64,000 nucleotides of DNA from Sphagnum compactum (Eukaryota > Bryophyta > Sphagnopsida > Sphagnales), in NCBI GenBank assembly GCA_965153455.1, contig OZ234496.1, positions 10,563,863 through 10,627,862 on the forward strand. The letters run 5' to 3'. A model generated the notes under the pieces. It saw only the letters and a list, made by a program, of their open reading frames with translations. It had not been told where the DNA came from and ran no database searches. This document shows positions 11,342 to 21,252 of this stretch, piece after piece (positions within the stretch are counted from its first letter, which is position 1; each line of letters begins with the position of its first letter). The position numbers were made by a program, and so were the translations under genes.

Positions 11342-12091
11342 GGGTAAATGCATAATTTAGTGGCTCATTTTTGGCAAATACAACTCTCACAAGAGTCAAA
11401 AGCAATTTTTTATTAATAATCCATATGAATATGGTTTCAATTCCTAAGGATATCATTAATGTAATCTTTGACTATTTTAGTGTCAATCACTTATGAAACC
11501 TTTTAAAATTAGGTCAAAACCCATGTTGAAAAATATTGTTGTTAATTGTTATGGTGAAATCATTTTGAAAATCCTAAAAGAAAAACCCATAAAGTCTATA
11601 AGAATAAAAGCCCATTTAGGTGTTCCAATTATGTACCGATGGGGCACAATTTTTTTGAAAAACAAAAAAAAATCGTTTCAAAAGGACTTTTGAAAACAAG
11701 GTCCGCTTCTAACCTTTCAAAAGTTCATAACCACCATTGGTTAAGGTTTCACAAAATAAGATTTCACAATTAGCTTTATTATTTAATTCTTCAACCCATG
11801 TTTAGTCACATTAAACCATTTGGAGTGAAATTCAATATGAATTCTTGATTTTTTTAACAATCCAATCAACTTACTAATCCAATTTTTTTCAAAAGTCCAT
11901 TATTGATAAGGAATGCATTACTTTCAAACAATAAATATGCAAATGTCTTCATAATCAAGTTATTAATCTAGAATGAGTCATCATTTAATGTATTTAAACT
12001 TAAATAATTCACCATAAGCATTTAAACATAAAATATTTGCAAAAATCAAGTTGAGACGCAAAAAGTGAACCACTTTACCTTGCATTTACCC
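11342..12091. mobile_element. 750-bp TIR element (MITE-like) inserted in the gag-pol region of copy A
   Basis: The left end starts GGGTAAATGCATAATTTAGT. The right end read inward starts GGGTAAATGCAAGGTAAAGT. About 24 of the first 31 positions agree, including all of the first 11. Copy B lacks this segment: its sequence passes directly from the equivalent of 11340 to the equivalent of 12095 (near 61010-61030). The element is AT-rich and encodes no recognisable protein. I could not define a clear target duplication, so the superfamily is not assigned. Confidence 0.75.
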
Positions 12092-13740
12092 TCTTTGCTT
12101 TCCTTGCCTTTCTATCCTTGAACACATGTTCTTCAGTTGTTTTACTTCTTGTTGTAACATTAACATCCACCACATTCACATATGTAATGACTATTTGTGT
12201 CTTAGCAATATGTTGAACCTTTCCTATTGCCATAGATTTCCCATGAAACATTTTCTGCATTTCAGCAAACTTTAGACAATCTATCATTTTCTGTCCATTC
12301 AAACCATAGATGTGACATGCATATGAAGATGTCTTTTGTGGTTTTTGACTTGGTTGTGTTGTGTCTATGGTTACCATTGTGGTATGTTCTTTCTTCTTTT
12401 TGCATGTCTCCACATTGTGATTCGTCATACCATAGTTTATGTAATACTTGTCAATTTTCCATGTAATATTCTATGTTTTTGCTACTGCTGCTTGTTTAGT
12501 ATTTTGTGGTACTAAAAATGCATTCTTTGCTTCTGCAGTAGTCATGCCTTCTTCATACAACGTCGCCACCTCCTTATGTTGTTGTAGTGTTGATCGCTTC
12601 ATCCCCACAGTCGCAATTCTGAGGTATGATTGCAAACCCACTCTAAACATAGTAGTTAGAAAACTATCTGTGGTTGGTACTTGTAAACCATGAGCCAACT
12701 TCTGAATTTACTCATAGTAAATCTCCACCCTCTTAGTTTCCTCATGTTTCATGTTCTTCAGTTCCATGTATATTTGCTTGTCATTTTGAGTCTTTAAATG
12801 ATGTTTGCAAAATGCCTTTGTAAGTTTTGGAATAATACAATCAAGAAATTCTAATATGTAATTGTGGCACAAGTTCGATGTTGTATCTCTTAGTGTATAG
12901 CTAAACGTGTTGATAATATATTTTTCAAATTTTTTTGCATTTGCCTTTACTATAGAATTAAACACTCTGACATGAACATTTGGATCAACATCTTTTTTCA
13001 AATCACGATACTTTCAAGCTACCCTGTTTGGCCTAACAGAATGGCCATATCTGAGATTAGGAATTTGTGCGTTTACAATAGATGGTATTTGATATCCTCC
13101 TCTTATATTTGCTACATTTGTATTTCTATATCATCCAACAACCATTGAGCTCATCGGTGGTTGATCTGTTGTCTTATTCACATGACTAGTCATTATTGGA
13201 TTAGTAAACACCATTTGTGGTGTCCCAACAACTCTAGTAGTTACTATTGGTAGTGTCGAACTTCAATTCGAATTCCTTCCTACCAAGATTCCACTCGATC
13301 CACTACCCAAATTTGCTATAGGTCCAATTAGTACTCCACCTCTGACAACATTCATGATGGGTGCAACCATTGTTTCCATCCCACTCATTTGGGTGAGGAA
13401 TTGACTACATGTCTGTGTGTGGAGATTATCTTTTATAACTATGCCTTCTTTGAAGACCCCTGGTCCATACTTCATGCTACACCACCTCTTGTGGTAGAAA
13501 TGACTTGTATCGTGCAGGTCTTTCCTTTGTTCTCAAAACTTGTTTATCCAACATCATATTCTGATATGGAGTTTTTGTAAGCCTTGCATGCTCTTCTCCA
13601 TTTTCAAGATTGTCTTCTGTTTGTTTTTCCAACGACTTAACGATTTGCCTCCAAGTCTAATTATCTCTGTAAACTCCGAGTCACCATCTGATTCATCTTG
13701 TTTCACAATCCTTCATTTTCAGAGTCTATAGATCTCTTTG
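12092..13740 (-). pseudogene. Ty3/gypsy gag, copy A
   Basis: The reverse strand contains the retrotransposon gag region in pieces: 13263-13475, 12708-13001 (DVDPNVHVRVFNSIVKANAKKFE onward, a typical capsid-like segment), 12471-12698 and 12075-12428. The last includes a zinc-knuckle relic reading CHIYGLNGQKMIDC. Compared with copy B (CHICGLNGHKMIDC), the second cysteine and the histidine ligand are lost (Y and Q). The first ~250 bp (13480-13740) does not resemble the corresponding part of copy B. Multiple stops and frame changes are present. Confidence 0.8.
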
Positions 13741-13914
13741 TAGTCCTTATAGTGTCAATTGCTTAAACCTTTTATACTTTTTAACATACCCCTCTAAATT
13801 TTGAATTGAAAAATAAAACAACTTGTCTAAACATTTTCATCAATAATACAACAACAAAATTTGTAGAAAACCTTCCCATTATTTAAAAAATAAAAATAAA
13901 AATTCCCCACAAGA

Positions 13915-14540
13915 TGGTCACTAATTGGTCAAAGTGAAATCTAATTCCTACAGAATTGTTCCACATTATTGTAATAACAAATTTGCATTACGATATGCAC
14001 ACATTCATATTTTTTGCCCTGATTCTAAACACACTTGACGCTGCAGTTTTTTAAAACATCATATTCATGGTTATTTTCATATAACCAGAATCTGCATTTC
14101 AGAATACAATGTAGACAAAATCTAGAGGCAAAATTATAATTCATTACATTACATTTTTTGATATTACAAAGAATTCACATAACAATATGAATATGGAAAC
14201 CACTCCAAAAATCTGTACTTATTTGTTTTATTGAAAATTCCATTAGAATTACAGTGACATTCCATTATCTGTGGAAATGAAATCAAAACAACAAAATAAA
14301 ATCTATGGTATATCAAAAAACATAATTTGTGGTTTTTTGCTATAGAGTACCTACAACTATTCTTACTCCCAAAATCATGTGTTTCAGAATGAATTCTTTT
14401 TCCCCAGATCTTCCCCCTTTGGACAGTCCCAAGTCACATCATAATGATTTAAAACCAACAAGAATTCAAAATTCAAACCTACAATGCTCCATGATCAGTC
14501 CCTATCCTAACTGTCTTATTCATTCAAAACCATGTAATCA
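13915..14540 (-). repeat. Right (5') LTR-like direct repeat of gypsy copy A
   Basis: This is the partner of 356-990, in the same orientation, ~626 bp, ending CCATGTAATCA. Many substitutions and small indels separate the two copies, which suggests an old insertion. It lies just 5' of gag in element orientation, where a 5' LTR belongs. A recognisable tRNA primer-binding site next to it (left side) was not found. Confidence 0.6.
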
Positions 14541-15032
14541 TCCTACCCCCTTAACAAGTACATCCTGACCAAAGTACGAAATTTTGTGAGGAGTTCCAAA
14601 AATTGTGTGAAAAAACACTGATTGATCATTATTGTACTTCATGAAACCATCTTGAAGCAAACATGTTAGTTGAATGGATGGTGCAAATGGTGAAGTGCGA
14701 TTTGTGGAAGTATGGGCTTCAAATGGGCCATACTAAAAATTGGGATCTATAACTACCATGATTAGCCATGGGGTATTGGTTTAATTAACAAACCAAGCTT
14801 GAATCTTTTTAATCATTTTTTTTATTGTTTGGTTGTGAACCTAAGTTATTAGCTTCAATCTAACAAAATGCAATAATCGATTTGGATGATCCAAAGGTGT
14901 GGTTTTAAACATGTTAGCAATTTATTTTTTTTGTTTTGGCAAGTAATTTGAATGGTTATGGAGAATTTGGCAATTGTTCAACTTTGTTTTATGCCATTAT
15001 TTGAGAAGGTGGTTATTAGCCTTGAATCTATA
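14541..15032. other. AT-rich spacer, no gene seen
   Basis: This spacer lies between the right LTR-like repeat and CACTA-2. No ORF, tandem repeat or recognisable element was found. Confidence 0.4.
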
Positions 15033-17333
15033 CACTATGAAAAAATGGGGTGATTGCAACTAACATTGTAACTAGGTTTTTGAATTGCAATGACCATTTA
15101 CAAGTCATTGCAATTCAACATATTTCTACGGATGTGAATGCTTTTGAACAAGTCACATCAATTGTAAGGGATGCAACTCATCGTATGTGAAATCATATAC
15201 ATATGCAACTTGTGTAACTCAATAACAACTATGTAAGAATAACTACTATGTAACTCAAATGCAACTAGTTTACAACTATCATGGTTGTTAATGTTACTTT
15301 TCATTGATCCATCAAAATCTAACATGTGGCATTATGGGGATTTTGGGTGAAAGTTATTTTCTTTTTGAAATATTGATCTCCACCATCCATTATGATTGTT
15401 CATTTTATATGGTCTTAAATTATGACACATGGTGTAGTCAAAAGTTGCCACATTAAAATTAAAATTTGAAATAATATAATATAATATAATATAAATAGTT
15501 AGGTACGTCAATACATAAACATAGGTAAGTTGGTTGGTAGGACTTACTTACCTACCTAGGTAGGTAGGTAAAACTAAGTAGGTAAGACATACATTCATAC
15601 CTAGGCTACATGCCTACCTACATAGGTAGATAGGTAGAATGAACCTACAAAGTTACATTACATACCTACCTTCCTAGATAAACAAGTAGGTAGTAAAATA
15701 GAAGGGTAAGTGAGCTAAAGAATAGTTATGAAAATATTTTTATTTTAGTTTATGTTTTATTTTTAGGGTTAAACATTTTTCATCCCAAAATGTATTTTAA
15801 TGTGAGGACACAAGAAAAAACACCTTTTTATATAGTAATTTTAGAGATGAAATTCAAAGACATAATATATGGTTAAAAATTTTTAATTGCATATTGGGTT
15901 GCAACTAGAAATGTTTTTTCCCATATTTTTATGTGTTTTTTTTAAATTTTGTAAATTATACAACTAAATACATAATTATCTGATAATTATATATTTGAAT
16001 TAATTGTCTGAATTTAGTTATTTGAGTTAATCATTTTAATTCCAGTAATTAGTTAGTTAATTATAAGATAATTAATGATATGAATTCAAATAAAATTCAA
16101 ATATTAATTATCTAAATTCTCAAAATTAATTATTTTCATCTATATAGTTAGTTAGTTAATGAATTTAGATGATTAATTTTCAGATATTTAATTTAGATAA
16201 TTAAATTTTTGAACTAAGTAATTGACAATTTTTTTTGAATTAATTGATCTAATTCATTTAATTTATTAGTTAGTTATTTCAATAATTGATTATGTGACTT
16301 AAATAATTTATTATTAGATAATTAATCATTCATTATTTGAAGTTTTAATTTTTAATTAATGATCTAAATTAACCAATGAACCAATTATCTTAATTAGACT
16401 AATTAATTCAGATTAACAATTAATTATTCAATCTAATTAGTTGGTTCATAATAATTCAATTAGATAAATCAAGTATTAATTAAAAGTTAATAAATTATCA
16501 AAAAGTAATTCATTACTGAAAATTAAAGATTAAATATGAATTTGGGTAGAAGACATAGTTATCAAATAATTAATTATCTAAATTAATCAATGTAAATTTG
16601 TTAGTTAGTTTATATAACTAATCATTTATTATCTAAATGTAAAAAAATTGCTATTAAGTATTTGAATATCAAATAAATATTATTGGTAATTAAATTTTAT
16701 TCAATTAACAAACTAATTGTTTGAATTAGATTGATTAATTAAAATTAATTATTAATTATTAATTAATATGTAATAAGTTATTAAAAAATCAGTATTATAT
16801 AGTGAGGATTAAATATGATTTTTTAACATTATTAACATATTAATAGTTGAATAATAATCACAAAATAATGAAAAAATAATATTTTTATAATGACAACATA
16901 GTGGCAACATATTGGCACAATTAGTTGTGTCAATGAGAATCATAATTGACAATTAATTGCAAATGTCATATTTCATGTGGTGAAAATGTATACACATGGC
17001 ATGATTGTATTTGTCAACATCATACACTAATTAGAACGTAGTTGTTAATTAGGTGTTACATTTACACCAGTTGTAATGTAGTTACCACATGTGATTAAAG
17101 TCAAACATGATTGACCAAGTTTGCATGTACAATGAATACATTACATCGTATAGGTGTCCCATTTGCAACTAAGTTGCAAGTATAATACAATCCCCTTGTT
17201 TTTTAATGTGGCATTTTATTTATTAATTTCCTATACTTTTCCATGTTTTAATTATAGTGTAGTTATATATTAGTTCTTTTGGAGCTCTAATTGTAAAGTA
17301 GTGTGGTTTTGGTGGACATGATTTCTCGTAGTG
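15033..17333. mobile_element. CACTA-2: probable non-autonomous CACTA element
   Basis: The left end is CACTATGAAAAAATGGGG and the right end read inward is CACTACGAGAAATCATG. They agree at 11 of the first 13 bases and both begin with CACTA. As in CACTA-1, the subterminal parts contain repeated TGCAAC/GTTGCA words, and both elements carry blocks related to GACAC(A/G)TG and (CTAC)/(GTAG) runs, so they look like relatives. The interior (15.9-16.9 kb) is extremely AT-rich with TTAATTA-like words. The 3-bp flanks (ATA and GGA) do not match, so the ends or the duplication have been altered. Confidence 0.65.
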
Positions 17334-17976
17334 GGAACTCAGTTTGAAAGCAACGAATGGTTCTTGTCCATTTTCAATCTAATATTTGATGACTATGTAT
17401 CCACATATTGAACTCCACTTTGAAAGCATGCTTCAGTGGTCATTACAAAATTGCATTACAAGTTGTAGTTCACTTACACAATTTGCTAGTATTAAGATAA
17501 GCAAAATGTTGGGGTGGTCTTTTTTCATCCAATTTAAAAGCTTTTGCTCTTGTGTACAAACTAACAATCTAACAACCAAATCATTTTCTAATGTTGTGGT
17601 AGACCCAACTATTCAATTTGTGAATGTAGGTATGGCAACAAAATTCTGTGAACAAGTCTGACACATTCCCAAGTTCTTTAATAGACTCAAAGGTGAGTCT
17701 GAGGTGAAAACAACGGAAGAGTAAGGAGTTGGGGCACGCTCCCTGGCTCGCAACACTTTGGAGGTAAAGGGGTGTGCTGGAGTTCTAGGACGAAACTAGG
17801 AAGAATGACAAGCAATCAATCACTCACACGAACCTGCAGAAACCAAACAACAAGTTGGTTAGTGCATAGTTTGAGCGCTTTTGGTGCACGGACGAACCAC
17901 GGGCAAACATGGACTCACAAGACTCACCACGGCCCGGACTTGGGGGAAGCCACCACCTTCCCCCTTATAGTATACT
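17334..17976. other. Older repeat-like DNA left of the LINE
   Basis: Base composition rises toward GC from about 17690. The stretch 17700-17976 reads on naturally into 25667-26150 on the other side of the LINE, and together they probably form the pre-existing repeat into which the LINE inserted. I see no coding sequence. Confidence 0.4.
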
Positions 17977-17993
17977 CTGTGCCTGACCACGGG
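17977..17993. repeat. 17-bp target-site duplication, left copy
   Basis: CTGTGCCTGACCACGGG here is identical to 25650-25666. A 17-bp exact direct repeat flanking a LINE coding region is the expected length for target-primed reverse transcription. Confidence 0.8.
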
Positions 17994-18206
17994 GCAAAAA
18001 AGAAAATGTCCAAAGCCACCACCAGGATGTAGAGCTCCAAACAGACACACAGTTTTATAGCCTCTGGGTACACGGTATGGATGCCTGAGCGCCTCCACAA
18101 AGGCGATGGGAGCTCTCTGCTGCCTGAGTGTGTATCAGAGTAGATCATGATCCCCTTGTCCGAATGCACCTTTTTTTAGTAGAATCTTAAGTGCTTTCTC
18201 CCTGAG

Positions 18207-20473
18207 ATGATGGAAATCTGCTCACATGCTGCTGATTCACAGACCGCCAAGCTAAATGAGTTTATTTTGGTAGCTCACAGGATAAGGAAAGCGGGACGTG
18301 GTGCTCGGCCGAGACTCAGCAAATTCAAACTGAGACCAAGGAACGGCGGGAACACCCGAGCTTTCTCCCCGACGGGCGGGAAAAACTTACTCACAGCCAA
18401 TGGCTCTTTTGTTTCGGCATCGCCAGAGCTCGACGAAGCTCCTGCCTCACCAATCTCTCCTCATTCTAAGGAAACGATTCACGAGGAGGGAAGGATCACG
18501 ATAAGGAAGGCGATTTCGGTCGCTCTCCAGGATCGCACGAGATCCCAGCAAGCAAGTGAGGAAACGCAAGCTTCCCCGCTCAGGAGCGATGGCGGACCGC
18601 GAGGAGAGCTTCTCCAACGGTTATATTCGCCAACCGCTTCCCTGGGTATCGCGACGATTCCTCCCCCGAAGAGCAGGATCGAAAGCTCAGGCGGACTGCG
18701 CACCCCTCAGACCAATTCGATCGCGCCCCATGATCGACAAAGACTACAGCAAACAGGCAAGGAATCGCAAGCTTCCTTGCTCAGGAGCGATGGCGGACCT
18801 CGAGGAGAGCTTCTCCAACGGTCACATCCGGCATCTGCTCCGCTGGAAGTCGCGTCAAGGATTCTGGAGAGCTCGATCGAAGGCGCTGAAGGTCTGCGCA
18901 CCCATCAGGTACCTCCGAAAGGATTCTCTCCCCTCCCTCGCAAGTCAGATTTTTCTTCTGTCTTTGCAGGTTTGGGAAGGGGCTTGGAGACCTCGGAAGT
19001 TGCTGCTGCTAGGCAGTCGGAGAGGGAAGATCTCTCCGCCGCCAGAGCAAAAGCGCCGAGGAAGAGAGGCACGCAACGCAAGGATTCGATTAGTTTAGTG
19101 ACGACCCCCTCCCTCCATACTCTGATCGCACAACCAGGCAGCGGGTCAGGTGCTGCTTCTCTCGACGGGGAAGCATCCCAAGGCCCATTGCCAGTTGATT
19201 ATAACTTGGAAATCGAGGCGGATTTTCCAAAGGAATTGGTGCTCACGATGAAGGAAAACGCGGCCAAGAAGGCAAGACGAACCATAATCGGCAGAACTCT
19301 CGGAGGCAGAGCAACCTTCAAAACGTTGCTCGACTGCCTCAAACTACATCTCCCGGCCCCCTGGTCTCGATTGCCCTCCTCACAAGAGGTTACTTCGAAA
19401 TTCTGTTCAAAGACGAGGAAGGAGCCAAAGCCACCCGGCGTCTGACAGCTGTGGAATGGAGCGATTTGCGCCTCTCATTCTGGCGATATATCCCGAACTT
19501 CGACGCAAGCTCCCATGGAGCCGAAGCTCAACTCACCCACGCAATCAAGGTTCAATTCCCTGACTTGCACGAGCAATTTCGGAACACCAGAGCTTTGACC
19601 ATAATGGCCAGCAAGATCGGGGAGGTGCTAGAAATTGAACCAGCAGATTCGTACATTAAAAGGCCCGCAGGGCCTTTGATTACAATCGAATTGAAAGACA
19701 TCTCAAAGCTCCCGGGGTACATCCGAATTCCATCGATGGCGGAAGGAGCTGAGACCGACGACATGATAGCACAGAGAATTTTGTATTCCGGTTTCCCGAA
19801 TCAATGCAGAAAGTGCAGGAGATTCGGTCATCATGCCCAGACTTGCACCACCAGCAGAAGCAAGCCTTGGGAAGGGGTACCATCGCCCACCGGATCCCCC
19901 TCCACAAGTGCACCAGTCCGAAAGCAATCGATGGAGGAACTCTTCAACCAAAGCAAGATCAGGGGAGCAGGCTACCTCGATCTCAAAAAGCCAGGAGCAC
20001 CCAAGCGCGCAACCGGATGAACCCGGTGCACTCAGAAGTCCGCAGCCGATCAGAGCACCCCACCGAATCAAACATCGGCAATCGATCAGACAAGCCTCCC
20101 AGAGCAGATCCCCAACCAAGAAGCTCCAGGGAGCTCGGAAGCTGACTACGTCATGACTGAGCAGGCAAGCTTCCCAGAACTCAAGCCCATCAGTATCAGT
20201 CAAGAGCTCAGTAGACAACTGGAAATTCTCCGCGAGTCCAAGGCCAAACCCAATTTCGGCTTTCGGAATGCTGCCAGCCTTCTGGGCACACAGCCAATTA
20301 CAAACACCAATCCCTTCGCGGCCCTGGAGGCGGACAATCCAGGAGCTGAAGAAGAGAAGGATGACCTAGGGGAGATGAAGGAGAGCTGGACTTTTCAGGG
20401 GAGAAAAAAACACACCTCGAGGATCACCTCTCCGAGACAGGTCCCGCCTCAGACCCCAACCCCCCCCCCCTAG
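18207..20473 (+). pseudogene. LINE ORF1 protein (nucleic-acid-binding, CCHC), with one frame change and one stop
   Basis: ORF1 proteins of plant L1 elements bind the element RNA. The first segment (18207-19445, 412 codons) is Ser/Arg-rich and contains a 67-residue tandem duplication. Near 19350-19370, at a C-rich run, the frame moves by -1 and continues as 19451-20020. There, text such as GPLITIELKDISKLPGYIRI leads into the zinc knuckle CRKCRRFGHHAQTC (19805-19846), a C-x2-C-x4-H-x4-C. A single TGA at 20018-20020 (consistent with CGA to TGA) interrupts it, after which the same frame stays open to 20473, with NPFAALEA near the end. Confidence 0.85.
18530..18905 (+). repeat. 201-bp tandem duplication within LINE ORF1
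   Basis: The block containing CTCAGGAGCGATGGCGGACC and GAGGAGAGCTTCTCCAACGG occurs near 18578 and again 201 bp later near 18779. The encoded segments share LRSDGGPRGELLQR. The spacing is a multiple of three, so the frame is kept. Confidence 0.85.
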
Positions 20474-20507
20474 TCACGATGTCACTCCAGGGGGAAGAAG
20501 GAAGCGA

Positions 20508-21128
20508 ATGCACTCAGACGTGCACTGCTCCTACTTTACCTCACTAGGAATCTCATCTCCCCCGGGCCAGGAACATGCAAGAGCAAGGATCTGGCCGGTC
20601 CTGTCAAGGGAAAAAAACGCCCAGAAGGAGCTACTGATCTACGCAAAGAATAATGCCCTGCCAGGCCTCCCGCTTAGCATCAGAATCACGGGCTCGTCCG
20701 AGGAGGAATGGACTCATGCATCTGCATTAGAGGACATCACTCGGAGCATCGAGTCAGAGCTCGAGGACAAGATCCTCAAGTACAGCTTCAACCTCAAGGA
20801 CCGTTTCTCCCTGGAGTGGAGCTGGCAGGAGGACCAGAACAGAGGAGGGTGGGAGTGCACAATTCTAGCACACATCAGCACCGGCTCCAGCGCCATTAGT
20901 GTGCATAACAAGAAACACCTTCACTGGAGGTCCCCTGATTCCCTGACGGGCATGAACAATGATATAGAGTTTGCGGGCCCGGCTCACAACCTCCTTCTGA
21001 AGTCCGGCCCTGTGAACACAAAACGTCAAGCACGCAAGAGCGAAACTGCCAGCCAGATGGCGTCTCCCCAAGCTATCAGGAAGAAAAGGTTCACTAAACT
21101 GGATCTCTCCAAGTTGGAGCCTCAGTGA
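20508..21128 (+). CDS. Unrecognised 206-codon LINE segment between ORF1 and ORF2
   Basis: This open frame lies between the end of ORF1 and the endonuclease start. It contains a charged helical segment (EDITRSIESELEDKILKY), a Trp-rich stretch (LEWSWQEDQ, GGWEC) and a basic tail (IRKKRFTKLDL). I do not recognise it. Its frame is open upstream through a 12-C run at 20459-20470. A one-base length change in that run would make it the C-terminal extension of ORF1, so it may not be an independent gene. If separate, it would start at ATG 20508. Confidence 0.55.
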   Translation: MHSDVHCSYFTSLGISSPPGQEHARARIWPVLSREKNAQKELLIYAKNNALPGLPLSIRITGSSEEEWTHASALEDITRSIESELEDKILKYSFNLKDRFSLEWSWQEDQNRGGWECTILAHISTGSSAISVHNKKHLHWRSPDSLTGMNNDIEFAGPAHNLLLKSGPVNTKRQARKSETASQMASPQAIRKKRFTKLDLSKLEPQ

Positions 21129-21252
21129 GTGGTCACTTCTCTCAATTTTGAGGTCGGACAAGTAGTTCAGGGAGCCTATCATAACTCAGAACCTGTCCAA
21201 GACTACAGCAAGGGATCGATCGGCCAGCAGGCCGCCCTAGCGCTCCCAACAC

